Origin: Deltaproteobacteria bacterium
Lineage (GTDB): Bacteria > Desulfobacterota > Desulfobacteria > Desulfobacterales > SURF-15
Length of the DNA stretch: 64,000 nt
NCBI GenBank assembly: GCA_019309565.1
Contig: JAFDFZ010000007.1
Span: forward strand, 1 to 64,000
Direction: 5' to 3'
The notes beneath the pieces are model-generated. The model ran no database searches. It had not been told where the DNA came from and saw only the letters and a program-made list of their open reading frames with translations. Position numbers and translations under genes: made by a program. This document shows, in pieces, positions 19,001 to 27,243 of this stretch. Each line of letters begins with the position of its first letter. Positions within the stretch are counted from its first letter, which is position 1.

Positions 19001-20563
19001 TCAGTGATGAGAATTGTGTGAGGTTTTGAGAATTTTCGCCGGCACTTTTGCCATGGGAAGAAGTACAGAGAAGGTTGATCCCTTGTCGACCTGACTGCAA
19101 ACCCGGATGTCTCCTCCATGTTTTCGAATGATCTCAAGCGAAACCGAAAGCCCCAGCCCAGTCCCCCTTCCCTGGGACTTGGTGGTGAAAAACGGATCAA
19201 AAATATGGGGCTGCACATGAGCGGGAATGCCGGCGCCGGTGTCCGTAAAATCAACCCTTAAATAATCTCCTTCTTTGACGATGACGGTTTCTATGCAGAG
19301 AGTTCCTCCATTTGGCATGGCATCGATGGCGTTGAGCACCAGGTTCAAAAAAACCTGTGTCAACTGTTGTTTGTCACCGGAAACAGGCGGAAGATTTGCT
19401 GCAAATTTGCGCACGACCCTTACTTTCGATAACTTTAGCTGATTGCTAACAAGCTGAAGGGTCTCTTCTATGAGATCCTCAAGCTGATATAAGTGGGTGA
19501 TGATATCCCTGTCTCGAGCAAATTCCAGCAGGTTTCGAATAATCTTCTGGGAACGTTCGGCCTGTTCCACCAAATCGTTGACCATGTCAAGACGCTCTTC
19601 CACCTCAAGGTCGTGGTAATCTTCCAGCAGCATGGAGGCCGTCAACATGATATTGTTAATGGGATTGTTCAGCTCGTGGGCGACTCCCGCGGTCAATGTG
19701 CCCACCGCCTTGAGCTTATGTGCCTTTATCAATTGTTCCTGACGTAAGGCCAGCTGGTGCATCATGTGGTTCATTGCAAGCGAGAGTTCAGTGAATTCAT
19801 CCCGGTAACGACGGGTGGGTGTGATGGGTGTAATGTCGCCGTCGGCAATTCGTCTGGTAGCTTTCATCAAGATCTTCAGCGGACGTAATATTTGCTGAGT
19901 AATGAAATTTGCAAGATAGATCATCAGCACCAGAAGAAACAGCAAAAAGAACAATGGAATGCGCTTGGACATATAAATCATGGCGTTGACGGACTGCCGC
20001 TGTTTTTCGATCAAGTTTTCGGCCGTGGTGATCATCACCGCTCCGTGTTTTCGCAGTGCATCCTCTATTTGTTGTGACAGTGAAGAAGAGGAGCTTTTCA
20101 AAGGAGATGTGTTTAGTTTTTGAAGTCGATAGAGCAGATTCGCATAAAGCGTGATGTGATGGACCATTGCCTTAAAGGATTGTTCCCCGACAACTGCGGC
20201 CATCTTTTTGCCGTGGATGTTCAGAATTTTCTGGGCCAGGTGCACCTGTTCCAGTGCGTCGTCAAGGTTGGTTCCATAAAGAAAGTAATTTTTTTCAAAA
20301 CGACGGGCCTGCTGGACTTCAAACAGATACTTACTGGCTGTCTCCATAAAATGGAGCTTGTTTTCGATTTTTGTCAGGATAATGAATGATGCTACGGTGA
20401 TACCCAGGCTTAAGATGAACCATAAAATAAAACCCAGAGAGATCCTGCTTCGAATGGAAAAGCTGGGGCGTTCCTGCAAGGCCCGCTCAGCCTCGATCTT
20501 AAGCTTATCCAACAGGGCGGCATTGGACTCTGTGGACTCGATTACCATTTCCTTCTGGGTCAA
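19001..20563 (-). CDS. membrane sensor histidine kinase
   Basis: A 520-residue kinase. Two membrane helices (about residues 44-66 and 205-227) bracket a helical periplasmic sensor with EQ/QQAR repeats, similar to four-helix-bundle sensors. A HAMP segment follows (LRPLKILMKATRRIADGD), then HisKA with the phospho-histidine H296 in AGVAHELNNPINN, then the HATPase with NLVLNAIDAM (N box), DTGAGIP (G1), FFTTKSQGRGTGLGLS (F/G2). It carries no receiver of its own. The two receivers just downstream on the same strand are the obvious partners. Confidence 0.9.
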   Translation of the reverse strand: MTQKEMVIESTESNAALLDKLKIEAERALQERPSFSIRSRISLGFILWFILSLGITVASFIILTKIENKLHFMETASKYLFEVQQARRFEKNYFLYGTNLDDALEQVHLAQKILNIHGKKMAAVVGEQSFKAMVHHITLYANLLYRLQKLNTSPLKSSSSSLSQQIEDALRKHGAVMITTAENLIEKQRQSVNAMIYMSKRIPLFFLLFLLVLMIYLANFITQQILRPLKILMKATRRIADGDITPITPTRRYRDEFTELSLAMNHMMHQLALRQEQLIKAHKLKAVGTLTAGVAHELNNPINNIMLTASMLLEDYHDLEVEERLDMVNDLVEQAERSQKIIRNLLEFARDRDIITHLYQLEDLIEETLQLVSNQLKLSKVRVVRKFAANLPPVSGDKQQLTQVFLNLVLNAIDAMPNGGTLCIETVIVKEGDYLRVDFTDTGAGIPAHVQPHIFDPFFTTKSQGRGTGLGLSVSLEIIRKHGGDIRVCSQVDKGSTFSVLLPMAKVPAKILKTSHNSHH

Positions 20564-20625
20564 TGAAAAAATGGCTCCTTCTTCCCAAAGAAATTAAACC
20601 TTTCCCGATAGTGTATCGATCCGAA

Positions 20626-21021
20626 TCATACAGGCATGATGCTGTCAAAACCAAGCGACAATGCAGCTTTGTTGATAGCAGCTCTTAAGTCATCCGGCTT
20701 AAAAGGCTTCGCAATTACGTCGAATGCCCCCTTAACCAGTGCCTCCCGTGCGACTTCAACGGTGGCATATCCGGTAATGATGATGACCTTGGTCCGATTC
20801 GACTGATCCATAATATACTCTAAAACCTGAATTCCGTCCACCTCATCCATTCGAACATCGGTTACCACGATATCAAACTGCTTTTCCTTGAGTCGCTCTA
20901 CTGCCTTTGCCGAATTCTCGAACACCTCCACTTCAATTCCGTACTTGGTCAGAGCAGGTTTCAAGCGTTTGCCAACAATCGGCTCGTCATCCAAGATCAT
21001 GATCTGTAATTTTTCTCCCAT
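20626..21021 (-). CDS. single-domain response regulator
   Basis: A 131-residue CheY-like receiver with the acidic pair in LDDEPIVG, phospho-aspartate in IVVTDVRMDEVDG, the T switch in IITGYAT and K in AKPFKPDD. It has no output domain. It is a close paralogue of the receiver encoded next (21080-21715), sharing the unusual DDEPIVGKRLKPAL(T/S)KYG stretch. It probably relays phosphate between the kinase and another protein of this cluster. Confidence 0.88.
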   Translation of the reverse strand: MGEKLQIMILDDEPIVGKRLKPALTKYGIEVEVFENSAKAVERLKEKQFDIVVTDVRMDEVDGIQVLEYIMDQSNRTKVIIITGYATVEVAREALVKGAFDVIAKPFKPDDLRAAINKAALSLGFDSIMPV

Positions 21022-21079
21022 ACAGGTATGCCCTGTCTTCTAATCGGGTCATACAGGGAACACGCCGACCATTCTCCTC

Positions 21080-21715
21080 TTATGCCGTCGCCCCTGCAAC
21101 TGCACCCTTGTATCCCAGAGATAAGGCTGCTTTTGTAATCGCCATGCGAAGATCATTGATCTTAAACGGCTTTGCGATAAAGTCAAACGCGCCTTTTATC
21201 AATGCCTCCCGTGCATTTTCAACTGTGGCATAACCGGTTATGAAGATGACCTTTGTTCTGTCTGACTTTGAAAGCACGTGCTCCAGAACCCCGATGCCAT
21301 CAAGATCCTCCATCCGTAGATCCGTTACCACAATATCAAATTCCTTCTCGTTAAATCGGTTCATGGCTTCAATGGGGTTTTCGAACACCTCCACATCATA
21401 TCCGTATTTGCTAAGAGCAGGCTTCAAGCGCTTGCCTACAATCGGTTCGTCATCAACCACCATTACCTCAAGTTTTTTCTTCTGAGGTATCTGATCGGTT
21501 CGTGACGAAGTTGTAGATTCCATTACGGAATGAATATCTTCTGCTGTTTCGGCCTGATACTCTCTAAGCTTTACGGCATCTGGAGTTTCTTTAACTGTTT
21601 CTTTCTTCCATGGAACCTTCAAACCGGCTATGCGAAAGCCCATCTCCGGCTGCCCGGCTTCAGCGTAAGTGATGATGGTCATCCAGTCTTGAAACTTGCT
21701 CATTCGTCTTCCCAT
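21080..21715 (-). CDS. response regulator with N-terminal extension
   Basis: A 211-residue protein: an 80-residue N-terminal part, then a receiver nearly the same as the neighbouring one (VDDEPIVGKRLKPAL, TDLRMEDLDG, FITGYAT, AKPFKIND). The extension starts MSKFQDWMTIITYAEAGQPEMGF and is followed by a charged linker. It may dock onto a partner, but I do not recognise a domain. An AGGAGG ribosome site supports the ATG at 21715. Probably the primary copy, of which the shorter receiver is a duplicate, or the reverse. Confidence 0.85.
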   Translation of the reverse strand: MGRRMSKFQDWMTIITYAEAGQPEMGFRIAGLKVPWKKETVKETPDAVKLREYQAETAEDIHSVMESTTSSRTDQIPQKKKLEVMVVDDEPIVGKRLKPALSKYGYDVEVFENPIEAMNRFNEKEFDIVVTDLRMEDLDGIGVLEHVLSKSDRTKVIFITGYATVENAREALIKGAFDFIAKPFKINDLRMAITKAALSLGYKGAVAGATA

Positions 21716-21777
21716 GGTTTCCTCCTAAGGTTAACATAGAGGCTGTGCCTCAAAGGTAAAACATTAAATTCTGCCGC

Positions 21778-22935
21778 TTAACTGGCAGCGGCTTTCTCTA
21801 TTTTATCCGGTTCTGGCACACCTACACATACAGTTGAGGATGCCGGCGCTGCCTTGATTTCTCGAAGTCTGTGTTCGATGCGCCGTCGCTGGCGATAAGC
21901 CAGGATCACGTTATAAAGGATGATCAGGGTTCCGGTGATGCCGGCGGTAAAAAGCATGAACTTGCTTGCGGTGTTGAAATAGCTGTCCCATTGGGAATTC
22001 ATTTGAATCCAGCCCAGCTGCCGAAGGTACATGGGCACTGCAATACCACGGCTTAGAACGCACAGCAATATCACCGTTCCGGTTACGATTCGAATCACCA
22101 CTTCCTTTACAACTTTGGTGCCATATGCCCCGATAAATATGCCGAACAAGGACCCCAGGTACAGTAAGATGGTGAGCCGAATGTCCACGAACCCCTGATA
22201 GGCGTAGTTGAGGGCTCCGAACGCTCCCATGAACATGGCCAGGTATAGCTCGGTTCCCGCTGCCACTGCCGTAGGAACACCAAAGACATAGATCATGGAT
22301 GGCACGCCGATAAACCCTCCCACACCAATGGTTCCGGCAAGATACCCTGTTGCCAGGCCCACTGCCATAAGCACCCACAGCGATACCTGAACATCGGCCA
22401 CCGGAAACAAGATATAGGGCGGCAGATGCAATCGACTGAGAAAGTTGGCGATCTTTCTTGAAGGCCCCTGATCCCCCTCCGCATCCCGGCTTCTTAGGGC
22501 ATCCCGGAGCATGGAGACTGCCACTACGGTCAGGATGCAGATAAACACCATGCTGATATAAAGGTTTGATGCAGCATCCCCGCCGCTGCCATGGCTATCT
22601 CCACCCCCTTTGAACAACATGCTGTTGATCCAGACCGCGATTCGTATGCCGACAAAAGCAGTCAGAATCAAGAAAACCCCCATACGTTTATCTACGTTTC
22701 CCAGCTCTCCGTGCTTTTTCGCCCCTACCATGGCCTTGCCGAATTTATGGGTGATATTACTTCCAACGGCCACCACTCCCGGCACCCCAAGGTTCATCAT
22801 GCCGGGGGTCATGAAAAATGCACCCCCACTTCCGATAAACCCGCTAAGCACCCCTCCAATGAATCCAAGAATGGAGACCTGCAAGGCAGTTGAAAAATTC
22901 AGAGAGATAAACATATCGCCAAAAACCGTATGCAT
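21778..22935 (-). CDS. TauE/SafE-family permease
   Basis: A 385-residue inner-membrane protein of the TauE/SafE (sulfite/organosulfur exporter) family, with the paired domain motif seen twice: GFIGGVLSGFIGSGGAFFMTP in the first half (split as GFIGG / SGFIGSGG) and GYLAGTIGVGGFIGVP in the second. About eight hydrophobic helices plus a cytoplasmic loop around residue 140-165. It lies between a receiver gene and a kinase-like gene on one strand. Such permeases are repeatedly found beside two-component genes in sulfate reducers, possibly for sulfite or sulfonate export. The substrate is not provable here. Confidence 0.85.
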   Translation of the reverse strand: MHTVFGDMFISLNFSTALQVSILGFIGGVLSGFIGSGGAFFMTPGMMNLGVPGVVAVGSNITHKFGKAMVGAKKHGELGNVDKRMGVFLILTAFVGIRIAVWINSMLFKGGGDSHGSGGDAASNLYISMVFICILTVVAVSMLRDALRSRDAEGDQGPSRKIANFLSRLHLPPYILFPVADVQVSLWVLMAVGLATGYLAGTIGVGGFIGVPSMIYVFGVPTAVAAGTELYLAMFMGAFGALNYAYQGFVDIRLTILLYLGSLFGIFIGAYGTKVVKEVVIRIVTGTVILLCVLSRGIAVPMYLRQLGWIQMNSQWDSYFNTASKFMLFTAGITGTLIILYNVILAYRQRRRIEHRLREIKAAPASSTVCVGVPEPDKIEKAAAS

Positions 22936-22966
22936 ATTGAAGCTCCTTATAAGAGGCAGAATTTTA

Positions 22967-24481
22967 TTATTCCATTCGAATCAGCTTCATTATTGATTTT
23001 GTAACATTACTGTACAAGTAGGCAATGGTCGGAACAAACAGAAAAACCGCTATCGCTGCCAGCACCCTGGACTTCCATTCAACACCGGATAGAAACTTCA
23101 ACACCCACTGCTGATTTGAGAACACCAGGAAAACAATGAAAACAACCAGCCCCAGATACCCGAGCATACGTGTTATATCGCGCTTGCTGAAAAGATACTG
23201 GGTTTTTAACTCTTCAGCATTGACCACAGGTGCCTTTATGTGTTCATTCAAGTAGCTTTGCAATTGCCGAACCATTCTCAACCGAGCCGCATGCCCCTTG
23301 TCCAGACAGATATTGCCCACAACCACCAGGCTATAAGGTACAGTCCGGTCAATCGATTTAATAATTTGCTCCCCTCCCCCACAGACTGTTCTCCCGCCGC
23401 CGGAACGGCCGAGTCTGGCAAGGGCTTCATGGGCAGCTTTCAACCCCTTGTCGTCACAGGCCACGTCGGTGTCATCCTCCTCGATTCCTCCAATGCATTC
23501 CCGGGAAAAGGAAGCGGATAAGGATGCCGGTGTCTGCCCCGCGCCCTCAATCTCTTCCGGCTTCTCTGGGTTTTCTGCGAAAAATTGAAGCAGCTCCACT
23601 GCGGCGTTCCATTTTGTTGCGATCTCAACAACCTGGTTGAAGGTTTCAGAAGCAGGGTCAAAGGCCTCCTGAATCCATAAAATATTGGTAGTTGCCATTG
23701 TGGTTCGGATTTCCCGGATATCTTCAAGCGGGGCGAGAACTTCGGGGATGATTTCTGCCAGCCCGGCATCCTGGGGAAGGTAAGTGACGGTAATTACATT
23801 GCCGTCTGCACGAACTTTAATGTTCGCCCGGAAGGTACGCTCATCCCGTGCCAGCAATACCCGCGCCTCGGATGCGAGCATCAGGTTTTCCATGGCTCTT
23901 TTGGAGCTGGGAGTTATTTGAAAATCTGGAAGCTGTGCAATGTTGGCAAGTGCCGCCGCAGCGTTTTCAACGCTCATATGTCCAAGATTAAACACTACAT
24001 CGTAATAGGTATCATCTGCCCAGGAGACTCCGTACAGGGAACGAACCCACCGTTCTCTGTCTCTTTCCACCTCCGTCACGTATCTTTGAGCTTTGGTGCT
24101 GTCTACACGAAGCTGCTGCATCACGTCGTTTATCTTGCTTGTTTCATCTTCGATCACCCGCACCTTTAGTACGTGCATGATTCCGGGAAAAAGCAGATGA
24201 GCACTACGTCCATGATAAACCATACCTCCTTCAAGTGCCCGCTTGCATAAATATGCGGTTGTAAAAGCCCGGTAATATTCACGCTCCAGCGCAAGTCGTT
24301 CGGTAAATATGCTGGGCTTGATGGTGGCCGTCTCCAGCTTGCTTACCTGTATGCCTTCCTTGATGGCCTGTTCGATCAACTCTTCCCGGCTGTGGCATGT
24401 GTAACCCAGTTTTTCGGCCAACCGCTCGGCCAACCATTTGCCTCTGTCCGATACACCACTTGAAATGCAGACAACTTGCAT
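22967..24481 (-). CDS. membrane protein with cytidylate-kinase-like N-terminal domain
   Basis: A 504-residue protein. The N-terminus (about 1-200) matches the cytidylate-kinase-like family, but the P-loop is degenerate: the usual GxGxxGK(S/T) is SSGVSDRGKW, so catalysis is doubtful. A middle domain (about 210-290) is of BON/heavy-metal-like alternating strand pattern. The last 100 residues have two membrane helices (LGYLGLVVFIVFLVFS and LAAIAVFLFVPTIAYLY). The ATG at 24481 is chosen because a frame to 24544 starts with TTG and AAAGGAGG lies 14 bases upstream of this ATG. It is adjacent to the TauE gene. Its role may be sensing rather than nucleotide synthesis. Confidence 0.7.
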   Translation of the reverse strand: MQVVCISSGVSDRGKWLAERLAEKLGYTCHSREELIEQAIKEGIQVSKLETATIKPSIFTERLALEREYYRAFTTAYLCKRALEGGMVYHGRSAHLLFPGIMHVLKVRVIEDETSKINDVMQQLRVDSTKAQRYVTEVERDRERWVRSLYGVSWADDTYYDVVFNLGHMSVENAAAALANIAQLPDFQITPSSKRAMENLMLASEARVLLARDERTFRANIKVRADGNVITVTYLPQDAGLAEIIPEVLAPLEDIREIRTTMATTNILWIQEAFDPASETFNQVVEIATKWNAAVELLQFFAENPEKPEEIEGAGQTPASLSASFSRECIGGIEEDDTDVACDDKGLKAAHEALARLGRSGGGRTVCGGGEQIIKSIDRTVPYSLVVVGNICLDKGHAARLRMVRQLQSYLNEHIKAPVVNAEELKTQYLFSKRDITRMLGYLGLVVFIVFLVFSNQQWVLKFLSGVEWKSRVLAAIAVFLFVPTIAYLYSNVTKSIMKLIRME

Positions 24482-24610
24482 AATGTCAGCTTTGTCCTCC
24501 TTTGCAGGGAAATAGGGCTTCAGTTCATTTTTTTCCGCAAACAACCTATCTAAAGTTTCGCAGCTCTAATCCTTTGAAAAGCCTCATAGTCGGCTTAAGA
24601 CCCATTAGCA

Positions 24611-24625
24611 ATTTTACGGTAAAAT
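24611..24625. promoter_or_regulatory. palindrome ATTTTACGGTAAAAT, candidate operator
   Basis: A 15-bp perfect dyad with 7-bp arms, nested inside a wider 10-bp inverted repeat (AAGTTTCGCA at 24553-24562, TGCGAAACTT at 24630-24639). It lies in the leader of the kinase-like/TauE genes on the minus strand. It could be a protein-binding site or an RNA fold. Confidence 0.4.
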
Positions 24626-24722
24626 AGGGTGCGAAACTTAAGAACCTATCTTCAGGCTCTGTTGTAACCTGCATGAATCGCATCGTTTGTTTATTGTAAA
24701 CCGCTCTAATCATTTCTAGGCT

Positions 24723-25154
24723 CTAGGCTTCCACCGGTTTTTTCATAAACGGCACCAGTATGTTACATTTCACCTCGTCTTTCAGATTTGACATCCAGTG
24801 ATATCTGTCGTTGACAGAATCGGGCTCCCCCCCCCATATGATCGAATAAAAACGATCCGATTCTGCCAGGAATTTTACGAGTTCAGAATGAGGATCTCCT
24901 ATCCGAACTGCTGGTTCAACAGAAATGCCGAGATTTTCAATCCGCTCTACATACTTTTTGATGATCCCCCCGGCCTTGAATCCCAATTCTTTTACAGCCT
25001 CAAGTTCCGTTTCCGCTATTTCTGGATATTCAAAAGGCAACACCAGAAGCAAGGCCAGCGAGGCGTCCAGGCGTTTTGCCAGCTCCATCGCGTATCTGAT
25101 TGCTTCGGTGCGTATATGAAAAGAATCGCTCAGAACCATAATCTTGCAAGTCAT
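24723..25154 (-). CDS. UspA-type universal stress protein
   Basis: A 143-residue Usp-fold protein (KIMVLSDSFHIRTEAIRYAMELAKRLDASLALLLVLPF over the first two strands and helix). The C-terminal ATP-binding loop G-x2-G-x9-G(S/T) is not evident, so it may be of the non-nucleotide-binding class. It has its own sigma-54 promoter (25215-25230) and lies directly downstream of an NtrC-type activator gene, which makes it that activator's likeliest local target. Confidence 0.78.
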   Translation of the reverse strand: MTCKIMVLSDSFHIRTEAIRYAMELAKRLDASLALLLVLPFEYPEIAETELEAVKELGFKAGGIIKKYVERIENLGISVEPAVRIGDPHSELVKFLAESDRFYSIIWGGEPDSVNDRYHWMSNLKDEVKCNILVPFMKKPVEA

Positions 25155-25214
25155 TTTTTCTGATCCCTACTATCCCTACTATTAGATCCATAATAAAAGT
25201 TACACCATATACTC

Positions 25215-25230
25215 AGCAAGGTTGATGCCA
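25215..25230 (-). promoter_or_regulatory. sigma-54 promoter of the uspA-like gene
   Basis: Minus strand TGGCAT-CAACC-TTGCT: GG and GC separated by exactly 10 bases, matching the -24/-12 consensus. Transcription would start about 50 bases before the uspA-like ATG at 25154. The NtrC-type activator gene lies immediately upstream. Confidence 0.75.
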
Positions 25231-25413
25231 ACATGAAAGGTATATCAAAACTATCTGAAATAATTATAAAATATGAAAATCAAGGGTGGTTATGAATCCG
25301 ACCGGAAGTGGTGCAATTTCCAACACACCAAGATTATTTAAGAATAACTACCTGAAATTTCTATAGATATTGTAGGATGGTAAAATGCATCGTATCGATG
25401 CAAATTGCAACAA

Positions 25414-26775
25414 TCAATCCTCGAACTCGCAATTTTTCAGATGCCGCCACAAAGAGGAGCGGTCGATGCCAAGCAACTTGGCAGCTTTGGTCTTATTATG
25501 CCCAACACGACGTAATACCCATCGAATATAGTTTTGTTCCATTTTCCTGAGTGTCATCACCTTATTATCGGAGGCTTCAAAGGAAAAGACCTCCAGTTCT
25601 GAAAGATCCGCCGGAAGGTCTTTTAATTGAATCGTGTTATCGCGTGTCAATGCAACTGCGTGCTCGATAATATTCTCAAGTTCACGCACGTTTCCGGGGA
25701 AATAGTAGTTTCTAAGCGCTTCCATCGCCTGATCTGAAAATGTGCTTACCCGCCGATGAAACCGCTTTGCGGTGCGATGCAGAAAATAATGGGCCAGAAT
25801 CGGTATATCCTCTTTGCGCTTTCTTAAGGGAGGAATGTCAATGGACACAACATTAAGCCGATAATATAGATCACGGCGGAACAGGCCTGCATGGACAGCC
25901 TTTTTTAGGTCCTGGTTTGTGGCTGAAATAATTCTGACATCAATGGAAATTGGGCGGGTACCTCCTACCCGGATGATCTCCTGCTCCTGAATCGCTCTCA
26001 ACAGTTTGACCTGCATGCTCTGGGGCATCTCACCGATTTCATCAAGAAACAGTGTGCCTCCGCTTGCTGTCTCCAGCAGTCCGATCCGGGTAGAAGAAGC
26101 TCCGGTGAAAGCGTCTTTTTCATGGCCAAACAGCTCATTGGCAAGCAACTCCTCGGCAAAACCGCCGCAGTTTATGGCTAGAAAATTGTTGTTTCTGCGC
26201 TGACTGTGATAATGAATCATCAGGGCCGCCAGCTCCTTCCCGGTCCCGGACTCTCCTGTTATCAGTACGTTGCAGTTCACCCGAGCAACCTGCTTGATAA
26301 GCTTGACAACCTCAACCATCACACGGCTGTTGCCGATCAAAGTCGGGATGGATGCTTTTAAATCTCTCTGCAACTGGGTTTCCAGTTTAATTACCTGTTC
26401 GCGAAGACGCTTTTTTTCGATCGCCTGCCGCACCAGATGGATCGTCTCATCGGGCCTAAACGGCTTTTCCAGATAGTGATATGCACCTTTTTTAACCGCC
26501 TCGATGGCTGTAGGAATGGAGGCGTATCCGGTGATCAAAATAACCTCTGTATCTGGAAATCGGGTCTTTATTTGCTCAAGAAGCTCCAACCCGTCGATAT
26601 CATCCATTACAAGATCTGCCATGACAACGTCGTAAGGAAGCTCTGAGAGTCGTTTAAGGGCTGTTTTGCCGTCTCTTGCCCCCGAGACGTGAAACCCCTC
26701 CCGCTGGAAAAGCCGGGTTAGGTTTTTCCGGCAGATATCATCATCATCAACAATTAGGATTCGGTTTTCAGCCAT
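25414..26775 (-). CDS. NtrC-family sigma-54-dependent response regulator
   Basis: A 453-residue activator: receiver (DDDD acidic cluster, phospho-D in VMADLVMDDIDG, K in EKPFRPDE), AAA+ domain (Walker A GESGTGKE, Walker B TLFLDEIGE, arginine-rich RKEDIPILAHYF region) and a Fis-type helix-turn-helix at the end (NKTKAAKLLGIDRSSLWRHLK split near the turn). The sigma-54-contact loop reads DAFTGA instead of GAFTGA. A start at 26775 rather than 26808 fits the extended -10 promoter at 26827-26835, which would leave the upper ATG almost no leader. Its targets probably include the sigma-54 promoter just downstream at 25215-25230. Confidence 0.9.
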   Translation of the reverse strand: MAENRILIVDDDDICRKNLTRLFQREGFHVSGARDGKTALKRLSELPYDVVMADLVMDDIDGLELLEQIKTRFPDTEVILITGYASIPTAIEAVKKGAYHYLEKPFRPDETIHLVRQAIEKKRLREQVIKLETQLQRDLKASIPTLIGNSRVMVEVVKLIKQVARVNCNVLITGESGTGKELAALMIHYHSQRRNNNFLAINCGGFAEELLANELFGHEKDAFTGASSTRIGLLETASGGTLFLDEIGEMPQSMQVKLLRAIQEQEIIRVGGTRPISIDVRIISATNQDLKKAVHAGLFRRDLYYRLNVVSIDIPPLRKRKEDIPILAHYFLHRTAKRFHRRVSTFSDQAMEALRNYYFPGNVRELENIIEHAVALTRDNTIQLKDLPADLSELEVFSFEASDNKVMTLRKMEQNYIRWVLRRVGHNKTKAAKLLGIDRSSLWRHLKNCEFED

Positions 26776-26826
26776 TGATCCGATTCTCAGATGCCTTAAA
26801 AGGGCCATATTTCATTATTTTTTTAA

Positions 26827-26835
26827 ATTATATCA
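26827..26835 (-). promoter_or_regulatory. extended -10 promoter of the NtrC-type regulator
   Basis: TGATATAAT on the minus strand (TGN-TATAAT), in an A/T-rich stretch about 50 bases upstream of the ATG at 26775. No good -35 box, as expected for extended -10 promoters. Confidence 0.45.
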
Positions 26836-27243
26836 TATCGATTAAGGTTGTTTCTCGCAAGTACAATTGAATAAATACAGCAATTTGCAAAATCCTTTTA
26901 AATGGGCGAGTTCGCCCTCCGCAGCCCCGATAAGCGGGATCTTCGATCACTTTTTCGGTTCAACCCTGAACCCCTGTTTTTAAAAGAGGGCAATTGCCTC
27001 AAACCTCATATGATGTCATAATGATTTTCAGTTCAAAGGCTCATGATGGGTTAAATTAGCCACAGACTCACCCCAGTGCAATATAAAATTTTTCCCGGGG
27101 TAAGCTTGAAAGAAATAGTTACACATTTCACGGTTAAAAATTTTATTCGATGCCGTCATTATTATTCTTTGCAAAGGATTAGAGGGTGCGCAACTTGAGT
27201 AAGTCAAAACCCATACACATATAAAAGGAGGTATCGCACATCC
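26836..27243. other. divergent intergenic region with short dyads
   Basis: Between the minus-strand NtrC-type gene and the plus-strand fusion gene. It contains GGGCGA-GT-TCGCCC (near 26904-26917), GGTTCA-ACCC-TGAACC (near 26957-26972) and a GGCAATTGCC palindrome (near 26986-26996), any of which could be an operator. AAAAGGAGG just before 27244 is the ribosome site of the fusion gene. No small gene seen. Confidence 0.4.
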
